The translations under genes and the position numbers were made by a program. Shown in pieces: positions 36,010 to 50,255 of a stretch of 64,000 nucleotides of DNA (within the stretch, counting starts at the first letter, position 1; every line of letters begins with the position of its first letter). The notes under the pieces were generated by a model. The model saw only the letters and a list, made by a program, of their open reading frames with translations, was not told the origin of the DNA and did not search any database. Source of the stretch: Chionis minor (lineage: Eukaryota > Chordata > Aves > Charadriiformes > Chionididae); the NCBI GenBank assembly GCA_013398295.1, contig VZSF01001218.1:60399-124398 (forward strand). Direction: 5' to 3'.

Positions 36010-39000
36010 AGGGACACAAATTCACAGGTACTAACACCACCTCACTCTTTGTGTTTAAAAGCTCCCTGCGCTCAGCGGGCACAAAACCACCGCTTTTCTA
36101 GCAAGACCACCACCGTGCTGAGCGCTACAGCAACCGCCTCGGTGTCCGTACATACGTGGATCCTCAAGACACTGCCTCGCAAAGCCAGGAAAACCTAAAA
36201 CATGAGTATCACTGTTAAATTATTACTACAGGAGAAGGGTCGGTGTACAGACACCAGGATGGATGTTTTGCCAAAGCGCTCAGTGTGCCACGCAGTCTGT
36301 CTTTCTGGTCATCTTGCTGAAGCCATCTGTTAGCTTATCAGCAAAACCTATTGATTTTTTTTAAATTTGAATTAGAAGTACCCACATGTCAGCTAAGCGA
36401 ATAAAATTTGGAAGCAGCACACCTTCCTCTCATGTATAGCAGCTGTTTTCAGCTTACGACCAAAATTTGTTATCGTCTTGCACTGATGTCATTCTCCATC
36501 TCATTATTCCGGTTTGGTGCCCTGGAACAAGTACCGAGGCCGGTACAACACGCAGCAACCACTACGGAGATTTCCTCCTGCAAGTGGAGTTCCTAAGGGG
36601 ATGCTGACACTGCGTGTTCCGTACCGAGCGCCGCTGACGGAGACCTACTCCAGGAGGGATCACAAGACACGTTACAGACACAGAGACCCACAGTAACACT
36701 TTCAGCGATGGGCAAACCCAGGCGTGGGGTGACTGAACGAGCTGCCTGGAGCCCCTAAGCCCCGTCTGGGCTACCGGGCTCAGACCTTCCCTCATGGCAG
36801 AATTGTTCTGTTTTCTCCTCGTTCCCAGTTTTCTGACACCTGAGGAGAGTCGAGAGCCCGCAGCCAGGAGCGGGGCAGCTCACGTGAGGTTTCCGACGGG
36901 GTCCCCCCTTGCCAGCACCTCTCTGCCTGCCCCAGCTCCCCTCCAATTTCCCCCCTCCCCAAGGCCCAAAGACCTTCTGGATGGTCAGTTCTTCTGGTGC
37001 CCCAGGCTTCATGGAGAGCTTCTGTAGTGCCTGCCACAGGCGCCAGCCAGCGTGGCACTGGACACAGCGTAGCCCGCGCGCTCACACAGGCTCAGGACCA
37101 TCTCTCCTCTTACAGGATGATCCCGGGATCAGGCATCTCCTGCGCCACGGGCCAGGCAGGCACGCTGGCCTTTCGGCAGCGCTCGGGGGGACGGCAGCCC
37201 TCTCCGCCGCGCGAGCACGGCCCCAGGACGCTCCCGCTCTAAAGCTGAAAAGCCGCAATGAGGGTGATGCAGCCTGGAACGGCTTCAGAAAGCTGATACA
37301 GCCAACGCCAGAACGGGAAAAACAGGACTATTGCAAGGGGGCTCCTTGTGTGAACAGGGTGGACCCACTGCAGTTTTCCTAACGGCACCCGAAGGTGGGA
37401 GCAGCCGGCGCACGGGGCAGCGGGAGGCAGCGCAGCGGGAGAAAGACCCGCGGATCCGCGCTGAGACGCAGGTGGGCCCGGTGCTCACCCGGGAACGGGA
37501 GGAGGCAAACGGGGAAGGCAGCCGACAGGAGATAAACACCTCCTGCACGGAGCAGCTGAGCCGTCCCTGCCAAAGCGACCTTTACAGGAAGCACACGTGG
37601 AAGCCACGGCCCTCAGAGAGTGCTGGTATTTGAAAGAATGTGCTTCATATCCCAATTCTATATTTAGGGGAAAGCAAACACACTAAAGCTATGTACAGAC
37701 AGTCCCTGGCATTTGTTGCATAGATTTAAATTTAATCAGCTAAAGATGGCTTAATCCAACATCTGGGGCTGTATTAAGGAGGAAGCATCACAAGAGGATT
37801 TCTTTCATGCTGGGCTCCAGCAGCTGCAGCCCAGCGGTGCCGGGGGACGCTACCCAAGGTACAGGGCTGTCCCTGCTCCATCGGAGCCGCCCCGTGTCCG
37901 AGCAAACAGCACATTTCGGTTTGCCATCCGCCACCACAGCGCTCTGCCAAGAGCCTTTCTCCTGCCTCTGTCCCAGTCAAGTCCCATCAGCTGTAGGTCC
38001 TTATGCTCATCCTCCGGCCCACGGTCCCCTCCCCAGGAGGCGGCGCAGCCCATCGGCATCCACCACCGCCCTCCCCTGTGCCTTCGGGGACCGGTGCCAC
38101 TCGGGGTCCTCCCTCTGGGACACAGCCATTCCCAGAGCCATGCGACTGCAAAAACCAACACTAGACCAGGAAAAGCCTGGCTGACAGGGCCGATCCGCAA
38201 CACACGTTCTGTCTGCTTCATTTGAAACTCATCATAAACCAGATTTTCTGCCTACTTTACCATTTCGTCCAACGGAAGCTGAATGTCTGTGCCATCACTG
38301 TCAATCCGGCCCTGGAAGAGCTCATCTCAAGACATTTTCCATGCAGTATTTTAATTAAACTTTCTTTCTTTCAATTTAGTGTTAGGTTCATTACATGATG
38401 TTCTGAGCTACTGAAATGAATTCCTTAAAAGTAATTTGTGCGGCAGCTGAAGAAGGCGATTATAGCTGTAAATGAGTCCATCTTTTGAACTTTGCATTTT
38501 TCGCTGGTGTCGGTCCGCAGTGTGTGCATGCCCACTGCTGCCCCGAGCAGCGTTCACTGCCGGTGGATGTGATGGTTCAGGCAACGCGATGGGCACCAGC
38601 GTCTGCAGAGTCCTGCCCGCTGTCAAGGGGGACCCCGGCCGGTGGGGGACCCTGCCCTCGTGGTGCTCAGCAGCCCCAGCACCACCGGGCAAAACGCGGA
38701 GCCATGCTGCGGGGGAGCGGAAAGCATGCACGCGCTGCCTTCAGCCTGCACATGGCTACGATCTGTCGGAGTAAGAAAGCATCGCGTCTCTTGCTAGTAA
38801 GTAGCAGAGAGTAAGAAAATACTTGGTTTATAAATTGCAAGTGTAAATAACAAATATTTATTTTTGAAACCAATCAGGAATTTCTCCTGGTTGTACCGCT
38901 CATCTCCTGACTTAGACAAGGATCTAATCCTTCGCTGGAACACCTCCTCCCGTCTGACCAAAAAAGAAATAACCTTGCTTATTTCCCTGAGCGATAAATC

Positions 39001-42000
39001 ACTACTCAATCTGCACGTGAAATGGAGAGGTCATGGTCATGCTATTTTTAGGATCTGCTAGGTTGTGATAACAAGAATTCATCTTTAACATGGGAGAACT
39101 AATATCTTTAAGCTTAAAGATGTCCCCAGTTGGATCCTAGCGAGGCTGCTGATCGTCACCATCATCTCTGAGAAATACATACAGCGGAACGCAGAAGGAC
39201 CCTTCAGTAACAGAGGACAAGCGGTGCCTGCTGATCCCGCTCCGGCAAAGCCTTTGCACGAGCACAAACCCCTCTGTTAATTTTTACTGTCAGCAAGTGC
39301 GCCAAGCACCAGGGCTTCAGAGAGCCGATAGAGTAAATATCCTCTGGGGCAGTCTGGAGACTTCCGAAAGTTCTCCTGCTTTCCTGCCAACGCACATCAC
39401 GAGAACGCACCTGAGGGCGGCGGTGGGGGTCGGTGCAGTGTGAACAGTGTCACCCCTGCACGGGGACCCCAGCTCCCACCGGCCCCGGTGGCTGCGCTGC
39501 AGGAGACCAGCGCACCCAGCCCTCCCACGGCCTCGGCGGGCGCTGGAGCACGTCCCAACACGAACACGCTCGCGTCCATCCTCCAGCCCGCCAGCCCAGG
39601 CCAGCGCCTCCGCGCAGAGTGAGGGGCAGCACGGCGTCCTGCCACGCCAGCACCCCAACCCGCTGGGCCCCCAGCCCGGGGTCACGCCGGAGCCGCGTCC
39701 TGCACGACGACAAATTCAACCACCATCCCCTGCTCGTTATTTTGGATTCATCATTCTACCACGGATTTTGTCCTCTTGGAAGGAAAATTTACTTGGATTT
39801 ATTTTAATCTATCTTCAGTGGAAACTAGCAGACAAACCTTCCTTCTATGAGGGAATAAATTCCGGGATGTAATAAGCTTCCAACTGGAGGCACGGACATT
39901 CATTAGATCAAATGAAAACCCTCTCCCAGTCAGATGGGATTTAATTAAGTTGATTCTGACAGGGAATTAAAGGCCTTCGCTGGGAGCTCTGTTTCTGGTG
40001 TCGGGGCGGTATCACTGAAGCTAAACATAGTGCTTCCTGGGGCAGTATTAGTACAAAATATTTTGGATGAAATTGTTAGACTGAGATAATCTTGACATTG
40101 TTCATCTGCGGGAACCAGAGTCGCAGCTGAACCTGGTTGCTCCTAGTGAAGTCTTATCGTTAACACAGTTACATGGCAAAATTAATTAGAGTGCACGGAA
40201 AGCTGACTTGTTTATTCTAAAGCTAACAACAAATGCAGAGACAAATACGGACAATGATCCTGCAACACGGCAGGGCCGAGCAGCGGCAGACAGACACCGC
40301 TCACCCGCAGCGACTGCTATTTCAGGAGGTCCTCGTGCGACCAACAGCAACACCAACGTCTTTCAGTAAAGCACCCCATTCTCAGGTCCACCGATTTCCT
40401 ACCAAGTGGCGTAATTCTCCTCGAACAGATTGCCCAGCTGGTCTCGCCATGTGGGTCCACAGGGAACAGGGCCTCATGGCTCCTGTGCCGGGGGTGCCGG
40501 CGCTCCCAGGATGCGCCGGGCTGGTGACACAGCCAGCACCAGAAGGCACCAGAGCTGACAGCCCATTGAAAACATTGGGCTGTATGTATGGGTTTGTTGG
40601 CTTTGGTTATTTTATTTGTTTTTACAACTATGCACTGCACAGACAATATAAAATGTGATTTCCCAAGAGCTAGGGCGTCCTCACAAAAGAAGGTGGAGAA
40701 CTATTTTTCTTCTATCGTCCACAGTCTTTGCACAAAGCTCTGGTCAGTGGTGAGGAGCCTAACTCCACACGCACCACAGGTGAACGGCATGGCACCACGA
40801 CCATGACGACCTTGATCACAAGCCAGTTACCGACACCAGAGGAGTGGAGCGAGTGTGAAAAACGGGTCTGATCCAGCAGGAGAAGGGTCATTGGCTGTGT
40901 CCCAAGCACCCATGGTCAACACCAAGCAGACATCATCATACAACATCCAGCAATTTCCACCAAAAACCCACGGTGATGAACAGTGGGTTCTCTTACAGAG
41001 CACCTCCTGGAAATGACTGCGGGGCTTTACGGATATGAACCACCCCCAAACCTGCGGTGAGAGTCAGGCACCCCGGCTCCATTCCTGCCCGTGCTGTCGG
41101 TGAGAAGGCAGGTGACCAGACGTCACCAGAGGTCACATAACGCTGCTGTCAGTCACCTTCCGTCGCCTGCCCGGAGCTTAGCAGAAGACACGGCATTGGG
41201 CTTCCCTCTCCCCACACCGCTGCCCGCTGCGCTTCGCCAGGCGGTGAGTGGCACCGTGTCAGTACGGCCGTACACATGTACAGACTCCAGCCCCGCACGG
41301 AGCCTGCGCCACGGCCACCTTCAGCTCAGAGCTGCCCACCCAGCACCGCGGCGTCACCCACCTCCCGTGGCTCCGAGCATCGCTGCCCGCCCGGTCAGGC
41401 CTTTCCAAGTCTGGCGGCGCCCCGTAATGCTAACGAACGTGGGACAATCTCTGCCAGAGGGAGGAACCGGTACCATGGGAGCTCCCACACGCCCGCCTCG
41501 GGCGGGATGATGCAGCGTCCAAACACGGCACTCGACACCGGTCCATGCTGGGAAGGAGGAACAGCCGCTCCTCGTGACAGACGACACGCTGTCAACGCAG
41601 CGTCCTCCTCACACTGCTCTGGCGCCTGCCTGGCACAGCCGCCATCAGGCATGGCTGTTCGGTCAGCCCCCACCACGGCACCGACGGGGGAGCGGGGAAA
41701 CCCACAAATGCTTCCGTATTCCGGAGCAACGCTCTGGGCACATCAGCAGGCTGTGGCAAGACAGTGCTTCATCCCGGGGATGGGGGACACTGTCCTGGGG
41801 GGACAAGGAGCAGCGTCGCTCCCCCAGCATGGCCGTTGCAGCAAAAGCGGCTGCGGGACACGGCGGGGCCGATGCAGCCCCTGCCAGCAGGCGCAGGGTA
41901 ACGACGGGGATTTTAGCAATGGTGCTCCCCACTCTAACGAAAATCTGGACGTTACTTAATTCAAAATGGAACATGCAAACTGTGCTGTGGGTTGCGAGCA

Positions 42001-42298
42001 CACATTTGGGCCTCTTTCAGAAGGGGAAAAAGTGAAAATACTAATTAACCTCAGTTGTTGGAAGAACGCCCTGCAGAAACGTGACTCAGAATGGGTCACA
42101 AATCATAAAATAATAAAAAAAGAAAAAAGCCACAATGCTCTGGGGACATTAAGCGATTACAGAGAGTTGTTATTTGGCTGATTTTCACACTTCATTAGCA
42201 TATGCATAATTTAACAAGTGAACGTGCTGAGGGCTGGCAAGACATAAGAGCCACTTTCTTGAAACACGAACTGTAAATTGGGACAGCCACCGTTAGGT

Positions 42299-42315
42299 TT
42301 TTTTTTTTTTTTTTA
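42299..42315. repeat. Poly-T tract
   Basis: A run of about 17 T on the plus strand, or A on the transcribed strand. No adjacent retroelement body is recognisable. Confidence 0.8.
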
Positions 42316-42659
42316 AATCATGATGGAGAAGCAGCAGCCATCAATTCCAGACCTCCAACAGAAGGAACGGATTCTCAGGGCCCGTGGACGACAGCGAGCT
42401 GCTGCGGAGCCAGGCTGCGCATGGCCGGGAGCTAAGGCAGCAGTCGGTGAATCCAGGGGAAAACACCCCAGGGAAGTGGTGGCTTCTTCCCCAGAAAGGG
42501 GCGCACGTTCCGCCAGCCAGTGCGGGATTTAGAGTGTAAGGGCTGCGCCAAACCAGCCAGTGTCAGAGGGTCTGGCTGCCCTGCTGCACAGCTCCTCCTC
42601 TTTCCAACAGCCACACCGGCTGCCCAGGCTTCCCCACGGATTAATTGCTACCAGTAATT

Positions 42660-43020
42660 AATGGCCCGTCAGCCCCGGGAGGGCTCCCGCCATGCGCAGA
42701 GGCAGAGAGCAGATCCGCTGGAGGCCCGTGACACCTGGGAGCGCTCTGGGAAAGCTGGCACTGCCGCCGGCACCCGCGCCCAGTGCTTCCCGCTGCACCG
42801 CGTCGCCCCTCCAGCACCGGGGAGCCTCCAAGACGCCGCTGCATCCCAAGGGAGTGGAGAGCCACGGTGCAGGCAGCAGGAACCGGCATGGCGGCGCAGC
42901 CCCGCTGCGGAGGGGTGGCAGGGCCCGGCGCGGGCGCTGCGGGCGGCTGGGGGCGACCCCTCCGCAGGACACGCCGGGTGCTGCTGCCAGCACCGCTGGG
43001 CACGAACCGCAGAGACGAGG
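42660..43020. promoter_or_regulatory. CpG-dense block inside the 5' region, possible alternative promoter
   Basis: The stretch is GC-rich, with CpG most concentrated between about 42,880 and 43,010 (GGCGGCGCAG, CCCGGCGCGGGCGC and similar). There is no CR1 or tandem repeat that would explain it. PPP2R2B orthologues use several promoters, so an alternative first exon here is conceivable, but no splice donor, TATA box or coding start could be tied to it. Confidence 0.3.
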
Positions 43021-43639
43021 GGGCTCGGGAGGAGAAAGCTCTTCCCTCACCCTCCGGCATTTTCTTTTCCTTTCCCACTTTGTGGCTGAACAGCCCAGCC
43101 CCGGTTTGTTAACACCTATTTTCAATCCTCTCCAGAGCGCTCTGCTTTACCAAACCCTTTCTTTGCGGCTGGTTTCTCTGCCTTTGATCTGCTAATTGCC
43201 CTTCACCCTCTCCCATTCCTTCCAGGCTGCTTCCACATGCAAGTTCACCGCTCCAGTGCCTGATTTGCCCCACCACTCCAGCAGGGCTGCCCGCGCCCCT
43301 GCCGCGCTCCTGCCTCCCCGACTCGCACCCAGCCCACCCGCGTCCAGCGGCGGGAGAGCACCTGGCTGCCGGCACCGCGCTGCGCCAGAGCTCCCCGGGC
43401 GAGAGCCTCCCTGGCACAATCCGGGGCTCCCACCGCTAGTCCGGCAAGGGCAGGGGGGGCCGGGGGGCTGCAAGAGGCTTACGGCCGGTCAGGGTCTCTG
43501 CAGCCACCCGTGCCGGGGGAGATCAGCTCCCCCTGCCCCATCAGCTCCTGCTCGCCCAGCGTCCGCCTCGGGAGCAGCGGGGCCGGCACTTGGGCAGAGG
43601 GCGGACAGGCTTCTGGGAGTCACTGTGGGAGCAGGCAAC

Positions 43640-43750
43640 CTTCCGGCACGCTGACTGCCCTTCCGGCATGCTTACGGACCCTCCAGCACGCTGACTGCCC
43701 TTCCGGCACGCTGACTGCCCTTCCGGCACGCTTACCGACCCTCCAGCAGG
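43640..43750. repeat. Minisatellite, about 20-bp unit, about 6 copies
   Basis: Units of the form CTTCCGGCACGCTGACTGCC (19-21 bp) repeat with variation (ACGGACC or CTCCAGCACG). Two copies with CTTACSGACC alternate with plain copies, suggesting duplication of a three-unit block. The open frame on the minus strand reads PEGQSACRK repeatedly and is not a gene. Confidence 0.85.
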
Positions 43751-45059
43751 GGAGAAACAAGGGCAGGAAACAAGGACAAGGTTCATCTGCACCATGACCA
43801 CCACGTTTATGTGGAAGGAGTGACACCAAGACGTACCGGACCGCGCGGCACCCTGGGCTGCTGCCAGACCTCATCCCTGCCACTGTGGCGGGCAGCCTGC
43901 TCCATCAGCTGTGACGCTGCGGGAGCGACGTCGCACCGACGGCCACGCAGCCACGGGCTGTACCACGGGCCCCGGGATAAGCAGCCCAGGCAGGCGCTGC
44001 CCATGGCAGGGTGCCCGACCTCCTGCAGCACCCGAGAGAGAGAATCCACCCGCGAGACTCAGCATAAGGAGACCTGCAAGCTAAAGGTGAAAGGTTCAAG
44101 CGGTGGAGAGATGAGCCTTCTGCAAAAAACCTAAATCTGCCACTCCTTTTCCACTGCAATCTGCATCAACCACATTTCTAACAACCGTTCCAGACTGTAA
44201 TTTCTCCATATTTTAACAGCTGTTCTGTTTATGAAACTGCAAGAGGATGCTGGACTTACAAATAATGCCAGGAGGTCTGGGAGATGTTTCTTTATATGAT
44301 TAACTGACCACAGGCCATTTGTTTTACAACAAAGATGCTCAATGATCCATGCACATCGATTTATTCAGACCCTGTGTATCGTAATGGTCGACGTCTCCCT
44401 GGTACCCTTCACTAGCATCCACACAACCACGGGAGGGGGACAGACCATGAGAGCCAGTCCCCAGGGCTCCCCAGGACAGCCCAGTAGCTGGGGCAGGCAG
44501 AACCCGTCGGCGGGAGACACAAGACCACGACGAGGGAACCTAACAACTGGCAAACCAGACTTCACACGTCCAGCAGGTTTGGTGAAGTCCTGCTTTCAGG
44601 GCATCGCTGGCACTCTGCTGACTGGGGCATTTCCGCACTTATGATGTTAGATATCAGAATATTTGCTGCAAAGGTGGCAGGGCAGCCTCTCTACCACCCC
44701 ACCGCCTGCTCCCTGGGTCCCCTCCCAGCTGCGCTGCTGGCACAGCGAGTCCCACGCAGCGCGCACCCGTGGCCGCTGCCCAGCACGCCCAGCCCAGCGT
44801 TGCCAGCGCTGACGAGCCGCAGGAGCACGGCGGATGCCCGAGCGACCGGCTCCCAGCGCCCCACACATAGAGCGAGGCAGAGGCTGACCCTGTTGGCTAT
44901 GAGTCTCTGAACGTGGAAGGTACCTTTCGAGTGCCGTCACCAAGTAAACCGGGGGAAGCAAATCACACTCGTCGTACCCGACCGCTCCCTGACAGTCTCT
45001 GCAGCTGCAACACCCCTGCGCTGAGGCAGCGCGTGAGAACTGGCAAGCGGAGCTCACTC

Positions 45060-45740
45060 TAAGTGAAAGTGGAACTGACAAATACACCTTAATCGTCCAA
45101 ATTAAACAGCTGATGGGGAGTACCTGGCATCGGCCAGGTAACACGTATTTGCTTTCCATAAGCCCCTGATTTTGATCGCTCTAAGTTCCAAGGCATGTTA
45201 ATGGCTGCTGGAAAGGTTATTTTTATTCTGACTTTGGCTCTTAATAAATGAACAAGAAATTTTATGACTACGAAAGAACTTTGAGTTTCTCTATCAAACG
45301 AAACACAGCAATGCTTGGATGGCACTTAATGTTGCTTTGTTTTGTTTTGCTGCACATAAATAATTACGAGTGAGGATGCAGCACTTTGAAGTTGAACTTA
45401 CGAGTATGAGCAAAGCTACAGTGAGAGTAGTAAATTATGCAAAACTGTTTGTGCTTGGAATATCAATGTTTCAAGATGATGCAAATAGGCACTTTTTGAA
45501 CCTGTTCTAAAAACCCAAAGAAGCCTTGGGACCAAACCATATGGTTCAAGTCAGCTACCCATAGCAAGCTTAATGCTTCTGCCAGCCAGCAAGGATTTGG
45601 TCAATTAGCTTATTAATGTGTTTATGCAAACACAGAGAAAAAGAGTTGGGGAAAGTCTCTTCGATTTCTCTCTGCCAAACTTACTGAGCACCAGAGGGCT
45701 AAGGAAATTTTAATCTAAAAAAATTTAAAAAATACAAGCC
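45060..45740. other. AT-rich block with three ATGCAAA octamer-like sites, candidate neural enhancer
   Basis: About 680 bp of unique, AT-rich sequence lies within the GC-rich intron. ATGCAAA occurs at 45437, 45479 (as the full octamer ATGCAAAT) and 45624, all on the plus strand. POU-domain factors bind this motif. The enhancer role is inference from motif clustering and composition. Confidence 0.35.
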
Positions 45741-48700
45741 ACAAGAAGACCCTGCACGGGTGCCGAGCACCCTGGCAGGCAGAACCGACGGCCCCCTCAG
45801 ATGGACGGGGCTTGAGCAGAGCTGGGTCTTACCCGAGGTCAAAGTGAACAGGAGAAACAGCCCCTTCTGACCTTGAAAAACCTATGAAATCTTCAGCAGA
45901 AAGCTACCGTATCGCTTACAGTTTATTATTATATATCCTTGGCTGGGAACAAGGAATATCTAATTATACTAATTGCTTCTGGTTTGGGAAGGGACCCTTT
46001 ACACTGGGATGAAGGTGCCTATAAACAACAGCGGTTCTGCCTGCTCAGGCTGCGGGTCAGGGTTTACATGCTCTGAGAAGATTAACTTTATTCCTAGTGA
46101 AGAATTTAATTACAGGAAGCGATTAGCCAAGTGCTCGCAGTCAATACAGCTGCAGTGCGAGCCGCTCAGGAGCGTGCGCGTTTTCCATTACACGGGAAGT
46201 CCAAGAATGGCGAAATTGTAGCGAAGCCGTTTGGGTTTTACGTGATACCAGCAAGACCTGGATCTCCACAGGCCGATTACAACATGCTGACTCAAGCAAC
46301 ATTCAGCAGGGCTGGAAAGGGGGGAAACCAATAAAAAGACAGCAGGAGACTGAAGCTCCATTTTAAAATACAGGAATAACATCCTTTTATAGGCTTCTTG
46401 TTTTCTAATTGCACCGCTGCAAAAATCAATGGCTTTTGGAAAGTGAAAGAAAGGCGCACAGTAAACTGCTTGCAAACCCCGCCAGCCAGAAAACAACGCT
46501 TGTCGATAAATACTGTTTTCAGCATCTTTTGGAGGGGGATGGGACAAAAGTTGAGTATTTCCCATCTGCTTTAACATTTTTCACTACAGGTTAATAATTG
46601 TACCCGCAGCTATTCGCTAAGCAAGAAAAAACTGTAATTAAATATACCTAAAATAGCTTTCCAGCCTCCAAATAGCACTGCCAAGAGCGTAACAAAAGCT
46701 GAATCTGACAATCTAGCCAAGTTGTCTATTAGCATTCTCACACTGGAGGCAACCGAGCGCAATGGGCAAAACAAGCTTCTATTTTAACGTACTATCACGC
46801 AGAGGGGCTCTTCAAATGGCGGGGGGAAATGCAGCCCCTGCTTCTTTTGGAAGGGCCAGGAGAAGGAGCTGCCCTGGCCGGGGGGGACCCACAGCCCCCA
46901 GTGCCCGCAGAGCGATCAGGCGCTGCAGCCTGGGCTGCTGGAAGGCATCTCCGCAAGGACAACCGAAGGCAACAGGGCAGCCAAGAATAAATGCCACCTA
47001 AAACCAAACGTCAACTTTGCAGAATTAAAGTCTTTCCAAGCACTCTGCCAAGACAGGATTTTTCCCAACAAACTCTTCTGAGAAGTTTCATCTGGATGAG
47101 TTAGTATCACCATCCACTGGGAGCATCTTCCCATTTAACGCATCTGACCAGACTCATGTTCTCTCCTGCTAACCTCACCGAAGGCGTCGAGTCCATCAGC
47201 GGGTGGCAAAGTGCCCGGGGAGCCCACCTCCCCCTCAGCACCACCTCCCGCAGCCGTGTCTCGCAGCCATGCCCGAGCGCCGCCGTGCCCACACCACCTA
47301 CTGCCACACACCGCTGCCAGACACCGGGCCGGTACAAAAGAGGCGCCACTGGAGACCGACTTTGTAAAACAGCACTGAAAATTACTCCTCTTTCCGGCTG
47401 ATAAAACCGCTGCAGGTTTACCCTAACCAGGCCAGGGCTTGATGGGCACCCAACACCCGATGGAGCAGAACTCGCAGGGGCGGCACCACAGTGTATTTTT
47501 CCTGTGCTAAATTTCGCTCCCATCTCCGCACGAGCACCGAGAAGGTACCGCTGTGCCCAGGGGCCACCAGCCCGGCGGCCACTGCCTGCAGCCAGCACTC
47601 TGAGCCCGACACGCTGCGCATCAGCACACGGGGATCACGGGGGGATGGTTTCATTTGACAGCCTGAGACTGAATATGCAGAGGAAAAAATCCCTCTCTTT
47701 CTGGCAAATCCTAGTCCACCAGATTTCATCACCTTGTCAATAACTTCGCACATTGTCAGAAACAGATTGCAAGGGAAGAAAGAGGTTTGGTGAGCAGCAG
47801 CTCTTGAAAGATCAGAGAACAAAGTGCCACAAAGTCAGGAATTCAGCCGTACAGTGGTACTTCCAGCCAGGGCACGTCTCCCGCCCGGAGTCATGAGGAT
47901 CGTGTCGGGCCAGCAAAGGGAACAGCTACACGTTCTCCAGCGGAGCCACAGCGTCACTGCGCACAGGGAAAAGCCCGACGCAGAGCGGGCAGCTGTGGCG
48001 CCCCCGGTCGGAGGGGAACGCTGGTGGGGCCACACGCAGCGCAGCCATCGCTCCCCGGGGCCACGGCATAACACAGCGCCACGGCGTAACACAGCACCCA
48101 GGGCTCTGGGCACGATGCTTCACCCCCCCGCGAGCACAGGGACGGGGCAGGACCCCTGGCCCGATGGGGACGGACGCCTCCCCCGCACGGGGACACGAGC
48201 ATCCCTCAGGAGATACCTCCCTCCAAAAAGTGCAAGGAGAGGTGAAATGAATCTAAAAACAACCTCGCGGTTCTAACAGCAGGTTTCTCTCTTAAGAGAC
48301 AAGCAGAGCTCTCTCTTAATTAAAGAAGCAAAGCCTTTAAGAATAAAACTCCACAGCCTCGCTGGCTCCCGGGGCTGCGTGGGTCCCTGGCAATGGTAAG
48401 CACACCAGACGTGAGCACAATTTGGAGCAACTTCTGGCAGTTTCTCTCTAAATGCAGCTCTGCGCAGAGTCCCTCCTCCTGCCCCCAAAGGAGGTCTGCA
48501 TCTCGCCCCGCACCGCTCTGCCGCTGCCCTGGCAGCTCCGTCGCTGGATGCCCCGGCCCTGCGAGGCGCTGGAACGCCACGGAAGGGCAAGTTTGGGTGA
48601 AGGAAAAGGACAAGACCAAGGTTTGGTGCAGAAGCCCCCAGCAAAGGGAACTGCCCCCACCACAAACTGGCTTTATTTCTTCTGCCCAAATCACACTTGT

Positions 48701-49006
48701 GTTTTGAGCTATTCCTGTCTGCAGTGAGTATTACACCACAGAAACTGCGAAGCTCACGGGCCCAGCGGGTGAAATCCTGTCGGAATACGCATTATCAGTT
48801 ACTTTGCAAAGTTTCTGACTCCCTTTCAGGAAGGATTTCCATAGGTTTCATAGGTTTTGCCATGTTTTCATAGAATAATTTCAAGGAACACGTTCATGAG
48901 AGCCCCACCTCTCCCGCTTTTGCGACTCGGGACTGTTGTACTGGACCCTTGAACTTGTCACACGCCAGGCAGGGAAACAGCTTTTTTTCTGTTTTGCAGA
49001 CGAAGA

Positions 49007-49028
49007 GAGGAGGAGGAGGAGGAGGAGG
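49007..49028. repeat. (AGG)n trinucleotide microsatellite
   Basis: About seven perfect AGG units, read as CCT on the transcribed strand. Confidence 0.85.
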
Positions 49029-49822
49029 GGTGGCGTTCTGCCTGGCAGTTGATGTGAGGACAGACCCCAGCCACAGACGCTGAGGACAGAGCCACGCGAC
49101 GGTGCCGGGGAGGCCCGTGGCCGCGTTAGGCTCAGCTGGGGCAATGCCCATCGCTGCCTCGGGTGGGCCAGAGCCCCCCGAGAAGAAACAAGTGACGGAC
49201 GTGACTCTGCGAGCGGGGCGAGGATGCCCGCCGGGCTCCTGAGCGGCTCGGGGAGGAGTGACACTCAAGTGACAGATCTAGGAGTGATCTGTAGAATAAC
49301 GTCAGGGGTCTGTGACTTCAGCAACAGACTGACAGAGTTACAGAAAGGTTATTGGATTTGCAGCTGCTCATCCCTTGAGAAAGGGCGTCCCAGAGGCACT
49401 TGTGAATATTCCTCCGCCGTTCTGCCTCCTCCCACGGGTGAAATACCCCTGGTCAGAAAAGGAGAGATGGCTTCCACCTGCCACACAGAAACCCTCACGC
49501 AAAGAGGGCAACTTGCACTGGTTGTGGCTTCAAGGAGACGGTAGGAAAGGCAACAAGTCGAAGCCCTCAACAGCCAACCTCCTCGAGCAACACAAACAAG
49601 CTGTAGAGCAACAATTCCCCCATCCTGGTGCCCTAAACAACACGGGACATCAGGACTGCACAGACAGAGGCGTCGGGACCAGGATCCCGCATCCATATTT
49701 AACAGACAGACAGTGCCGGTGACAAAGCCACCGCCGCTGCACCCGTACCACCAGCTACATGAATGATGTCCACAAGGATGTGCTGGTTGGGATCCGCAGG
49801 CCAGGGCACTAATGGGCAACCT

Positions 49823-50255
49823 TCACAGAATCATAGAACATTTTGGGTTGGAAGGGACCTTTAAAGGCCATCAAGTCCAACTCCCTGCCATGAGCAGGGA
49901 TATCTCCAACGAGGTCAATTTACTCCAAGCCCCATCCCACCTGACCTGGAATGTTTCCAGGGATGGGGCATCTCCCACCTCTCTGGGCACCCTGGGCCAG
50001 TGTCTCACCACCCTCAGCGAAAAAAATTTCTTCCTCAGATCTAGTCTAAATCTTTCCTCTTTCAGTTAAAAGCTGTTACCCCTTGTCCTATTGCTACAGG
50101 CCCAGCTAAAAAATTTGTCCCCGTCTTTTCTGTAGCCCCTTGAGAGCCTGGCAGGGGCTGGCAGGTCTCCCTGAAGCCTTCCCTTCTCCCGGCTGAGCCC
50201 CCCAGCTCTCCCAGCCTGTCCTCCCAGCAGAGGGGCTCCAGCCCTCGGATCCATG
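49823..50255 (-). mobile_element. CR1 LINE fragment, 3' end (about 430 bp)
   Basis: The plus strand starts CACAGAATCATAGAACA and GGGTTGGAAGGGACC, the reverse complement of the CR1 3' terminus. It continues into the ORF2 region, where the minus strand shows GLEPLCWEDRLGELGG. The frame is disrupted, so it is an inactive, moderately old copy in the same orientation as PPP2R2B. Confidence 0.95.

Noticed and set aside
48288..48299. 12-bp palindrome TCTCTTAAGAGA
   Set aside because: It is short and isolated with no associated element; expected by chance in 64 kb.
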